Shown piece after piece: positions 55,814-63,730 of a stretch of DNA of 64,000 bases. Numbering within the stretch: position 1 is the first letter of the stretch; every line of letters begins with the position of its first letter. This stretch comes from Cyanobacteria bacterium FACHB-DQ100 (GTDB lineage Bacteria > Cyanobacteriota > Cyanobacteriia > Leptolyngbyales > Leptolyngbyaceae): positions 282,132 to 346,131 of the forward strand of contig JACJNW010000039.1 in NCBI GenBank assembly GCA_014695195.1. The letters are read 5' to 3'. The notes beneath the pieces are model-generated. The model did no database searches. It was not told the DNA's origin and saw nothing but the letters and a program-made list of their open reading frames with translations. Both the position numbers and the translations under genes were made by a program.

Positions 55814-55860
55814 TCTCAATGGCATTGAGAAGGTCAGGAGTTCGACTCCCCTTAGCTCCA
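55814..55860 (+). repeat. Right 47-bp direct repeat (attR-like): tRNA-Ala 3' fragment
   Basis: Same orientation and 46/47 identity with 41747-41793. The single change (A for G in the T stem) breaks one base pair, as expected of an unselected fragment. The D arm and 5' acceptor strand are absent, so it is not a functional tRNA. Confidence 0.9.
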
Positions 55861-55892
55861 TACTCTGAAAACGTTGATATAGACGGCTTTGT

Positions 55893-56332
55893 GACTTGAC
55901 CTGCTTCATCGACGTAAACTTGACGGGACGGTTCAATCAAAGCAAGCTGTTGCAGAAATTTCGCTCGTTTCACTTCATCCCGTTCGCGATAGCCGCAGGT
56001 CTTTTTTACGAGTGAATCTAATCTTCGCTAAAGCCCGTGAGATGGTGCGCGAACTCACGCGGTCGTGCCACAGTTCGGCGAGTTCTACCTGAGTCTTGTC
56101 ACCCTGCCGTTTCACAAAAGCGCGAAATGCTTCCCGATCGACAATTCGATGGCTGGAGCCCTGCGGATAGCCTTGAGTCGCCTGGAAGCTTCCTGTCTCT
56201 GAGCGCCGTTTCAACCAACGCTCAAGACTATCCCGACTGATGTTGAACATCTGAATCACTTCGCTCTTTGGCACACCTCGGTCTAGGGCTGCAATGGCTT
56301 TTTCTCGTCAATCCTGACTGTATGCTTTTGGC
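55893..56332 (-). pseudogene. Decayed IS630-family transposase (right flank)
   Basis: Minus strand, N-terminal two thirds of an IS630 transposase in three pieces: EPKAYSQD, a stop, REKAIAALDRG, then the helix-turn-helix VPKSEVIQMFNISRDSLERW and RTISRALAKIRFTRKK; a frameshift; then KRAKFLQQLALIEPSR and VYVDEAG (first catalytic Asp of DDE). After that it stops matching, a few tens of bases from the tRNA fragment. A different subgroup from the left-edge remnant. No intact terminal repeats seen. Confidence 0.85.
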
Positions 56333-56422
56333 TCGATCTCGACCCAACGACTCAACAAGGTTAGAGTGCCCACTAAGTCTCGTTCGATACCGCAACACTA
56401 TTGGCGACCGCTATAAAAACAT

Positions 56423-56452
56423 CAAAACGCGATCGCACTCGATCGCGTTTTG
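56423..56452 (-). terminator. Terminator downstream of desC
   Basis: Thirteen-bp perfect arms (CAAAACGCGATCG/CGATCGCGTTTTG), 4-base loop, about 20 bases past the desC stop. The stem incorporates a HIP1 octamer. Confidence 0.7.
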
Positions 56453-56474
56453 GCCTTCTGCTGATTAAATTAAC

Positions 56475-57314
56475 TCAATTCGGCGGCATCACCACACGAC
56501 GAGCTAAACCAAGCGATCGCAACACCTGAATTGCCCACCACGTCACATCAATTTCCCACCATTTCCGACCCGCTTTTGCCACATTCGGCTGAGCATGGTG
56601 ATTGTTGTGCCAACCTTCACCGTAGGTAATCAACGCTGCCCACCAAAGATTGCGTGAATTATCCTCTGCTTCATAGTTTGTATAGCCAAACAGATGCGTG
56701 ACCGAGTTAATAAACCAGGTGCTATGCCACAACAACACCGCCCGCAACACTAAGCCATAAATAATAAATGACCAACCGCCTAATAGATAAAGCACGATCG
56801 CCATCGGAATTTGCAGCGCAAGATAAACTTCAGTGCGATCGAGCCAACGATAGAACGGATCACGAGCCAGATCCGGCGCAAATTGTCGATAAGACTCATA
56901 GTTAAAAAACTTATCGCGGGGATACAGCACCCATCCCATATGGCTCCACCAGAAGCCGCGACTGGCTGAATAGGGATCATTGTCTACATCTTCTGTATGC
57001 AAGTGGTGCATCCGATGGCCCGCCACCCAGAAAATTACACCACCCTGTAGCGCCAGTGTTCCAATCACCGCCAACGCATATTCCAAAGGTTTGGGAACCT
57101 GTAAGCTTCGATGTGTCAGCAGGCGGTGAAAACCTAAACAGATGCCAATACTACCAAATAGCCAATGTAAAAAAATCATCACGCCGAGGGCTTTCCAGGA
57201 GAAAAACCAGGGGGCAGTGAGTGCCAGAGCGTGAAAGGCTCCGAAAAACGCAACGTTCGTCCACTCCAGTTTGAGAGCTTGTTCGGAGTCGGCTTGAATA
57301 GAATTAGAAGTCAT
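56475..57314 (-). CDS. desC: Acyl-lipid delta-9 fatty acid desaturase
   Basis: Membrane di-iron desaturase introducing the first double bond into lipid-bound acyl chains. 279 residues with the three histidine boxes HRLLTHRS, HRMHHLHTED and HNNHHAQ, and four hydrophobic helices (for example FHALALTAPWFFSWKALGVMIFL). The length and box spacing match cyanobacterial DesC. Divergent from a TetR-type gene; the 171-base gap holds two palindromes, suggesting the regulator controls it. Confidence 0.92.
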   Translation of the reverse strand: MTSNSIQADSEQALKLEWTNVAFFGAFHALALTAPWFFSWKALGVMIFLHWLFGSIGICLGFHRLLTHRSLQVPKPLEYALAVIGTLALQGGVIFWVAGHRMHHLHTEDVDNDPYSASRGFWWSHMGWVLYPRDKFFNYESYRQFAPDLARDPFYRWLDRTEVYLALQIPMAIVLYLLGGWSFIIYGLVLRAVLLWHSTWFINSVTHLFGYTNYEAEDNSRNLWWAALITYGEGWHNNHHAQPNVAKAGRKWWEIDVTWWAIQVLRSLGLARRVVMPPN

Positions 57315-57416
57315 GAAAATCCTTTACTAAGTTGACAACGATCGGTCTTGATTCAGTCCGATCTCAAGTTGCATTTTCAACTTTTGACGAAATCCGTTAC
57401 AGTTGAGAAACGCATT

Positions 57417-57433
57417 TGCAAGTGCCGCTTGCA
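57417..57433. promoter_or_regulatory. TetR-type operator 1
   Basis: Seventeen-base palindrome TGCAAG-TGCCG-CTTGCA between desC and the tetR-type gene. Same arms as operator 2, 46 bases away centre to centre. Confidence 0.65.
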
Positions 57434-57462
57434 TCTGTAGCCTAACAACGGATGAGCTTTTC

Positions 57463-57479
57463 TGCAAGTAGCACTTGCA
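57463..57479. promoter_or_regulatory. TetR-type operator 2
   Basis: Seventeen-base palindrome TGCAAGT-AGC-ACTTGCA ending six bases before the regulator ATG. A repressor bound here would block its own expression, and possibly that of desC with operator 1. Confidence 0.7.
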
Positions 57480-57485
57480 TTATTT

Positions 57486-58658
57486 ATGCCTACTCCTCGA
57501 ATGACCACTCGCCAAAGGCTGATTCAAGCGGCACTGGAGCTATTTACGGCTCACGGTGTCACCGAGACGACGACCAAACAGATCGCTGAATTAGCAGAGG
57601 TCAACGAAGTCACGCTGTTTCGGCATTTTGGTAATAAACATGGATTGCTGTTAGCCGCGATCGAGGAAGCGGCGGTGTTTACAGAACTGGGTCAAACGCT
57701 GGTACAACAAGCCGATCAAGCAGATTACATTGATCAAGCGCTGAAAGAATATGCCACAACTTGTCTAGAAGCCTTGGAGCGAGTTCCCGAAATGGTGCGA
57801 TCGGTGGTCGGAGAAGCAGGGCAATATCCAGCTGAGAATCGCAAAGCGTTGGGGCGGGGTCTGACTCAGGCGAATCGCTATGTGGCGGAGTATTTTGATC
57901 AGATGATTCAGCGTCGTCAAATGCAGCCAAATCTGCCTGCGGAGACGCTTGCAAGCTTGCTGAATGGAATGCTGCTAGGGTATGCCGTGATTGAGTTCAC
58001 TAGCGAATTTCACGAACTTTGGCAGAGCCGAGAAGAATTCGTGTCGAACCTTGTCACGTTGTTTTTACAAGGGGCGCTTCAGCCTTCCCAGTCGATTCCT
58101 TCAGGAGTTCGGGATTTGAGCGCTGATATGGTGCATTCGATTTTTCAACGTGCTAAAAAGCGAGGATTGCAAGACTATGCGATCGCGTATGTTTTATTTG
58201 GGGCGGGACTAAGTGCGGGTGAATTGGTGCAACTAAGACGATCGGACTATTCCTCGACTCGACACCAACAACAGTTACAGCTTGCTCAAGAGTTTGTTCG
58301 TCCGCTCAATCAGTGGATTTTAGGAAAGCGTTACGGTTCATATACAAAAAATCCGCTGACTCAATGGCTTAAAAGCCGCAAAGATGTTTCGCCAGCGATG
58401 TTTCTCAATTCAAGCGGTCAGCCGATCACCGAAGCAGATTTGTTGCAGCGCTGGAGTAGTCTCACAGAGGGCATTTTGAAACCACCCACGATCGAGCAAG
58501 CGTTTCAAACTTGGTGTGTTGAGCTACTCATGCGAGGAATGTCGATCGCAAACTTACAAGTCCTGACGCGACGAGAGCTATCCGAGTTACAGCCGTTTGT
58601 CGATCGAGCCAGAGAGAAGGCTGCGTTAGAACAAGCAATTCGACTCGATCAAGCTTAA
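57486..58658 (+). CDS. TetR-family regulator with degenerate tyrosine-recombinase-like C-terminal domain
   Basis: 390 residues, twice the normal TetR length. Residues 1-60 are a TetR helix-turn-helix (TTRQRLIQAALELFTAHGVT, EVNEVTLFRHFGNKHGLLLA); about 60-195 is the ligand/dimer domain. From about 210 the sequence changes character: DYAIAYVLFGAGLSAGELVQ LRRSDY resembles the integrase box I region (GTGLRxSEL), but the catalytic Arg is Ser. IEQAFQTWCVELLMRGMSIANLQ sits where HxLRHTFATxLLxxG would be, without its His/Arg residues, and no catalytic Tyr is seen. So it is a probable dead recombinase fold fused to TetR. Its stop overlaps the dnaG stop by 4 bases. Divergent from desC. Confidence 0.8.
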   Translation: MPTPRMTTRQRLIQAALELFTAHGVTETTTKQIAELAEVNEVTLFRHFGNKHGLLLAAIEEAAVFTELGQTLVQQADQADYIDQALKEYATTCLEALERVPEMVRSVVGEAGQYPAENRKALGRGLTQANRYVAEYFDQMIQRRQMQPNLPAETLASLLNGMLLGYAVIEFTSEFHELWQSREEFVSNLVTLFLQGALQPSQSIPSGVRDLSADMVHSIFQRAKKRGLQDYAIAYVLFGAGLSAGELVQLRRSDYSSTRHQQQLQLAQEFVRPLNQWILGKRYGSYTKNPLTQWLKSRKDVSPAMFLNSSGQPITEADLLQRWSSLTEGILKPPTIEQAFQTWCVELLMRGMSIANLQVLTRRELSELQPFVDRAREKAALEQAIRLDQA

Positions 58659-60565
58659 TCGACCGCGATCGGTGCTTGTACTAGGTCAACAAAACTGACT
58701 TGACGCAGACGATCGAGTTCTGTAATTCGCTGTTTCTCAACATAGGCTTTTTGCTGATAGAACTGTCCCAGATCGGGTGTGGTGCTGAGATCTGTTTTTT
58801 CCCAAAGATCAAGGAAGTGCCGATAGCGTTTTTCGCACATGACGCGCTCAATTCCAGCCGTAGCAGAACGAATCACAAGTGGCGCTCTGAGAATGTCGCG
58901 CTTGGTCTTCTCGTCGAGTTCAAACAGCGAATAGACCTGAGACATTTCGCGCGGGAAGTCGTGAGTGCGATCGCGCAGTTGCTCAAACAAATCACAATCG
59001 AGATTGTCTTGCTCGATCTCGCAAATTTGCCGCCAGAGAAAGCGATGGTGTGACAGGCTAAATTCGAGATCTTGGGCATCGATCGCGGCTCTAATTTGAA
59101 CGCGACATTCCGGTGCATGAAGGTAGAGGCGCAATAGCTGAGATTCACATTCTTCGAGTAGGTTGCGATCGCCCGGAGTTTGCCATTTTTGAGATCGACC
59201 ATGCCACCGTTGCCCCCGCACTTGCAGCCGTAAGTTTTCTTCAATTTGCCGAGCTAACCGACTGTTGCCCTGACTCAAGAGTTCTGCACAGTAATGAATG
59301 TAGTGTGTTCGCAGCGAGGGATTGGGAAGATTTCCAAGCAGAGACACGATCGCCATCACTGCCTTCTGGAACTGATCGGATTGTTTCAGGTCTTGATGCA
59401 GTATTTCTTGTTCAATCTGCCAATCTAGCCAAAGTGGGGCGCGATCGAGCAAGGCTTGATAGTCTTGTGCTGAATGATGCTTGAGATAGTCATCCGGATC
59501 TTTACCATCGGGAGTGTTCAAGATCCGAAGCTGAACTTCTCCTTGATAGGCGAGATTTGCAATTTCTCCGATCGCTCGTTCTGCTGCTTGGACTCCTGCA
59601 CGATCGGCATCAAAGTTAAACACAATTCGCTTGGATTCAGTAAAGCGCAAAAGTTGTTTCACTTGAGCCACACTTAAGGCTGTTCCAAGTGAAGCCACTG
59701 CATTCGTAATTCCAGCCGTATGAAGCGCAATCACATCGAAATAGCCTTCAACCACAACGGCTTGGTCTTGTTTCGCGATCGCGCTCTTCGCTTTATCCAA
59801 TCCAAAAAGCGTCTTCCCTTTATCAAATAGATCCGTTTCAGGAGAGTTCAGATACTTCGGCTGTTCGTCGCTTAAAGTTCGTCCACCGAATCCAATCACG
59901 CGACCTTGAGAATCATGAATTGGAACCATTAAACGGTTACGGAAGCGATCGTAATATCCCTCACCATTTTTGCGCGGAATCAACAATCCGGCTTTTTCCA
60001 CCATCACAACCGGATAGCGCTTTTGCTCGACTAAATACTTAGACAACGTTTCCCATCCAGCAGGAGCAAAACCGAGTTGGAATTGCTGGATTGTTTCCGG
60101 GGAAAGTTTGCGATCGCGCTTCAGATAGGAGAGCGCTTCTGCGCCGTGGGACTGTTGTAAGGCGTGTTCGTAGAATTTAGCTGCGATCGCCAAAATCTCG
60201 TATAGCTGTTCTCTCACCGACTGTTGACGCTGGAACTCCTGACGATCCTCAGCTTGCAGCGTTTGTACTGGAACTTGGTACTTATTCGCCAGTTCTAAGA
60301 CAACTTCGCTAAAATTGCGTTTGCCCAACTCCATGAGAAACTTGATCGTATTGCCCCCCGCTCCACAGCTAAAGCAGTAATAAAACTGTTTGCTCGGACT
60401 CACCGTAAAGCTCGGAGATTTGTCATCATGAAACGGACACAAGCCGACAAAATCCTTGCCCTGCTTCTTCAGGACAACGTGTTCCGAAACGACATCGACA
60501 ATATCAGCGCGTTGTTTGACTTGTTCGATCGTGTCTGGATGCAGGCGAGGAACGTTCATGATCAC
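58655..60565 (-). CDS. dnaG: DNA primase DnaG
   Basis: Bacterial primase, 636 residues. N-terminal CHC2 zinc-binding domain (LCPFHDDKSPSFTVSPSKQF, YYCFSCGAGGN), then the TOPRIM core (VVVEGYFDVIALH, NFDADRAGVQAAERA, DGKDPDDYLK) and a C-terminal helicase-binding region. Complete. The most likely start is the second ATG (MNVPRLHPDTI). Makes RNA primers at the fork. The 3' end meets the TetR-fusion gene tail to tail. Confidence 0.96.
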   Translation of the reverse strand: MIMNVPRLHPDTIEQVKQRADIVDVVSEHVVLKKQGKDFVGLCPFHDDKSPSFTVSPSKQFYYCFSCGAGGNTIKFLMELGKRNFSEVVLELANKYQVPVQTLQAEDRQEFQRQQSVREQLYEILAIAAKFYEHALQQSHGAEALSYLKRDRKLSPETIQQFQLGFAPAGWETLSKYLVEQKRYPVVMVEKAGLLIPRKNGEGYYDRFRNRLMVPIHDSQGRVIGFGGRTLSDEQPKYLNSPETDLFDKGKTLFGLDKAKSAIAKQDQAVVVEGYFDVIALHTAGITNAVASLGTALSVAQVKQLLRFTESKRIVFNFDADRAGVQAAERAIGEIANLAYQGEVQLRILNTPDGKDPDDYLKHHSAQDYQALLDRAPLWLDWQIEQEILHQDLKQSDQFQKAVMAIVSLLGNLPNPSLRTHYIHYCAELLSQGNSRLARQIEENLRLQVRGQRWHGRSQKWQTPGDRNLLEECESQLLRLYLHAPECRVQIRAAIDAQDLEFSLSHHRFLWRQICEIEQDNLDCDLFEQLRDRTHDFPREMSQVYSLFELDEKTKRDILRAPLVIRSATAGIERVMCEKRYRHFLDLWEKTDLSTTPDLGQFYQQKAYVEKQRITELDRLRQVSFVDLVQAPIAVD

Positions 60566-60690
60566 TCTCTACTGATACACCTATTCTAGCGACAGAATTA
60601 ATTTCCAGATACGCCGTGAGTAGGATTTGATTTGTTTATTCTACGCTACCCGTAGCGTTTGACCGCAAGTTTAGCACTGAGAAATTTTTC

Positions 60691-61296
60691 ATGCAACTGA
60701 CTACTACAAGACTGCAAGCGCAAATCCAATTCATCGTTGAAATTGACAAGCTCAAGCATGTTTTACGGCAGACGCTCTTAATGGACAAATCGAGGCGCGA
60801 GAATGATGCAGAGCATTCCTGGCACCTGGCGATGATGGCGATCGTGCTTGCCGAATATGCTGATCCGCAAGTCGATTTACTGCGCGTTCTCAAAATGGTG
60901 CTGATTCACGATTTAGTTGAAATCGATGCCGGAGATACGTTTTGCTATGACACGATCGCGCTGCAAGACCAAGCCGAACGCGAAGAGAAAGCCGCCGATC
61001 GCTTGTTTGGAATGTTGCCAGAGAATTTAGGTGAGGAACTGCGATCGCTCTGGGAAGAGTTTGAGGCAAGAGAAACTTTAGATGCTCAATTTGCGGCGGC
61101 GCTCGATCGACTCCAGCCGCTATTGCACAATTACTACACTGAGGGCGGCACTTGGAGAAAGGCAGGCGTAACGGTGGAGAAGGTCAGGAAGCGCATGGCT
61201 CCAGTTGCGATCGGTTCTCCGGTGTTGGGCGAATTTGTGGAAAATTTGATTCAGGATGCAGTGCGGCAAAAATTTATTATGCAGTCTGAGCAGTAA
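60691..61296 (+). CDS. HD-domain hydrolase, YfbR/5'-nucleotidase-like
   Basis: 201 residues with the HD phosphohydrolase pattern: KLKHVLRQTL, NDAEHSWHLAMMAIVLAEYA (first His pair), MVLIHDLVEIDAGDTF (HD) and a later FAAALDRLQPLLHNY (last Asp). Matches the YfbR/HDDC2 deoxynucleoside 5'-monophosphatase group, so a role in nucleotide pool control is likely, though substrate is not shown. No operon partner. Confidence 0.85.
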   Translation: MQLTTTRLQAQIQFIVEIDKLKHVLRQTLLMDKSRRENDAEHSWHLAMMAIVLAEYADPQVDLLRVLKMVLIHDLVEIDAGDTFCYDTIALQDQAEREEKAADRLFGMLPENLGEELRSLWEEFEARETLDAQFAAALDRLQPLLHNYYTEGGTWRKAGVTVEKVRKRMAPVAIGSPVLGEFVENLIQDAVRQKFIMQSEQ

Positions 61297-61371
61297 TGCA
61301 CAAAGCAATTGCTTAGATTGCTAAATCTAGCATTATTCTCCAATAAAGAACCAAATTTTTGTTTGGTATGT

Positions 61372-62907
61372 CTATCGCTGCCCCGAAAGCGAAGCGCGCT
61401 GCAAGCAACGACCCAACGCCGTAATGTACAAAACTGCTTCATCTGGCGGAATTCCCAAGACTTCATTCACTTGATCATCAAAGAATCCACCAATTCCACT
61501 TGCACCGAGTCCTAAATGAATCGCAGCTAAGTTCATGCGCTGTCCTAAATGTCCCGCATCCATGTGCAAATAACGGTACACCCGATCGCCATACTGCTCG
61601 ATCGCTTTCTTTAAATCTGCGGTGTGAAACACGATCGCGCTTGCATCCCGCCCCAAATCTTGACCTAAACACAGAAAATGCAGTTCACGTCGGAAGTTCT
61701 TAAATCGAATCTGACGAAGCTCTTGCGCTCTAGGAGCATAGTAATAACAACCATCTTCGAGGTTAGTGACACCCGAAACGGCAACAAAGGTTTCAACTAA
61801 GTTCAAATCGAAATAATCGGGAGAACGATCGAGGTGTTGATCAATGTAATGCTGGGGTTGATAAGCAAAATCTAGAATCGCGTTGAGTTCTTCAAGCAGC
61901 AGAGGTTCACCGCTAAACGCACGGGTTGATCGACGGTGAATCATGGTTTGCTCAAGTCCGCGTAAGTTTGTATCCCAGTGAATTGGATGGCAAACGGTCG
62001 AAACTTTCAAACAAAACGGAAAATTGTATTTATCCGAATGTTCCTCAGATTCGGGAACAGTCCAGTTTACTTTTGCATGGGCATTGTAGGGAATTTGAGT
62101 CGCTTGGTGAAAATAGCTCAGCAATCCACCATCGGGAATCTTGGGATAGTCTAGCTGCGGTGCAGTCGGAAGTGCGGTTCGAGCCAGCGGCAAGTGTTCT
62201 CGAACTTTGGATAAGTCAGCGATCGGTAACACTGCGATCGCACCTTCTTGTTCTTCATCGAAGTATAACAATTGATTGATCGCTTCATCCGCAAATCCGC
62301 CAATCAAATGCGGACGAAAATCCGTCATGGCGCAAGCAAGCTCAATGTTCCCAATTAAGTGTCCAGTGTCGAGAAAAATTCGCCGATACGCCCGATCTTG
62401 ATAGCGCCAAGCTGAGCGAAAAAACACCGCAGACAACACGATCGCAAATTGGGTCTGCTCTAAAGCCGGATTCCAAAAACACGCCGACTGAAGCGAGTTC
62501 CAGACCTCCGCCTCCCAAAAATGCAGTAAGGTATGGGTTTTTGCTTGATAGTTGTAAAGTCCAGCAGGTAAGTCCGGGGTTCCGCGAGAAATTAGGTAGA
62601 CTTCAGCCGGATACAGTCCCCCCGCAGAAGGAGACGATCGCAGATAATGCGGCTCTCCATTGGTGGGAATCGCGCCCGTCAAACCGTAGCTACAGACAAG
62701 CAGTTTAGAAAGTCGCTGCCACCAATCGTCTTTCGATTCTTCACTGAGATAAGGCTTCAGGTCGATCGAGGCTCCAAACTTGTAGGACTTGAACGGGATT
62801 GGCTGCTCTTCCCAGTTCAGCGCTTGACTGTTGGTGTGAATCGTTTGCGGGTCGTATTTGGTGCGTTCGTGATAGTGTTCAGCGATCGACACTTGCAAGT
62901 CCGGCAT
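61372..62907 (-). CDS. SagB/ThcOx-type double nitroreductase-fold protein
   Basis: 511 residues comprising two nitroreductase-fold halves. The first (about 55-250) has LRSSPSAGGLYPAEVYLISRG and RIFLDTGHLIGNIELACA; the second (about 315-505) has MIHRRSTRAFSG, LHMDAGHLGQRMNLAAIHLG and GIGGFFDDQVNEVLGIPPDEAV. The SagB family oxidises azoline rings in peptide maturation, but stand-alone cyanobacterial forms lack the cyclodehydratase and precursor genes, as here, so the substrate is unknown. FMN binding is expected. Confidence 0.85.
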   Translation of the reverse strand: MPDLQVSIAEHYHERTKYDPQTIHTNSQALNWEEQPIPFKSYKFGASIDLKPYLSEESKDDWWQRLSKLLVCSYGLTGAIPTNGEPHYLRSSPSAGGLYPAEVYLISRGTPDLPAGLYNYQAKTHTLLHFWEAEVWNSLQSACFWNPALEQTQFAIVLSAVFFRSAWRYQDRAYRRIFLDTGHLIGNIELACAMTDFRPHLIGGFADEAINQLLYFDEEQEGAIAVLPIADLSKVREHLPLARTALPTAPQLDYPKIPDGGLLSYFHQATQIPYNAHAKVNWTVPESEEHSDKYNFPFCLKVSTVCHPIHWDTNLRGLEQTMIHRRSTRAFSGEPLLLEELNAILDFAYQPQHYIDQHLDRSPDYFDLNLVETFVAVSGVTNLEDGCYYYAPRAQELRQIRFKNFRRELHFLCLGQDLGRDASAIVFHTADLKKAIEQYGDRVYRYLHMDAGHLGQRMNLAAIHLGLGASGIGGFFDDQVNEVLGIPPDEAVLYITALGRCLQRASLSGQR

Positions 62908-63169
62908 AGCTAATTTTTAGACTGCGTACTGTTTCTGATATTGACATGAGATCAGGGTGGGGAGCTAGATATCCGGAAAACAAATTCGTATGTAGCGATC
63001 TTGTTTGATTGGTGAACGCTGAAAGGAGTAGAGAGTGGGGTAGGAAGGAGAGGGCTGAAAAGGAAACGAGACACTCCATTCCCCCCTAAAATCACTGAGT
63101 GATCTCTAAAGAAAATGTTAAATATTCTTAACTTGTCAGAAATACTCTTTACGTTTCTATAGGAGGCGT

Positions 63170-63730
63170 ATGCGACAAGCAGAGTCTAGAACAACAATGG
63201 AGACGATCGCGGCTGAGGTATTGATTGCAAGATACAACCAGGGAGAACGAGAATTTGAGAACTGTAACTTAGAGCAAGCTAACTTTTTTGAAGCAAGGTT
63301 AGTCAGAATTAATCTAGCTGGCAGTCGCTTAAATCGTGCGTACTTACCTTATGCCAATTTACATCAAGCAAACTTGAGTGCAACGCAGCTTAAAAGCGCC
63401 GAACTTAGTGATGCTCAATTACACCAAGTGAATTTGGATGATGCAGATTTGGAGGATGCGGCACTTCTGAGAGCGGATTTGAGTTTGGCGAGTTTGAATG
63501 ACGCAAATTTGAGCAGAGCAAACTTAAGTGGGGCAAATTTGGTAAACGCTGACCTCAGCAACGCCAATTTGAGACAAGCAGATCTAAGTCGAGCAAACCT
63601 GAAGCAAGCGAATCTGAATGGTGCAAATTTGAGCGGGGCGAACTTATCGCGATCGACGGATCTCGACCTCACAGGCGCGATCGTCGATGCGTTTACGATT
63701 TATCCTGACGGACATCGCCAAGGCAACTAA
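63170..63730 (+). CDS. Pentapeptide-repeat protein
   Basis: 186 residues; from about 25 to 165 nearly every five residues follow A(D/N)LxX (ANLSRANLSGANLVNADLSN), giving a right-handed quadrilateral beta-helix of about seven coils. No signal peptide. Such proteins occur in great number in cyanobacteria; functions are mostly unknown. A strong Shine-Dalgarno AGGAGG lies upstream of the ATG. Its stop overlaps that of the convergent gene by 4 bases. Confidence 0.92.
   Translation: MRQAESRTTMETIAAEVLIARYNQGEREFENCNLEQANFFEARLVRINLAGSRLNRAYLPYANLHQANLSATQLKSAELSDAQLHQVNLDDADLEDAALLRADLSLASLNDANLSRANLSGANLVNADLSNANLRQADLSRANLKQANLNGANLSGANLSRSTDLDLTGAIVDAFTIYPDGHRQGN

Larger units (their letters stand above)
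41794..55860. mobile_element. Putative tRNA-associated island carrying a cellulose locus
   Basis: About 14 kb bounded by the intact tRNA-Ala and a 3' tRNA copy. Cargo: two accessory genes plus five co-oriented cellulose-synthesis and export genes. Edges carry a decayed IS630-type transposase, repeats and a transporter-gene stub. There is no integrase gene, so the element is no longer self-mobile, or moved with help, or the integrase was lost. HIP1 octamers occur inside, so a cyanobacterial origin is more likely than a distant one. Integration is inferred from structure only. Confidence 0.6.

Noticed and set aside
55736..55973. ORF containing KGSRTPDLLNA
   Set aside because: That string is the antisense translation of the tRNA-Ala fragment, fused by chance to the transposase remnant; not a protein gene.
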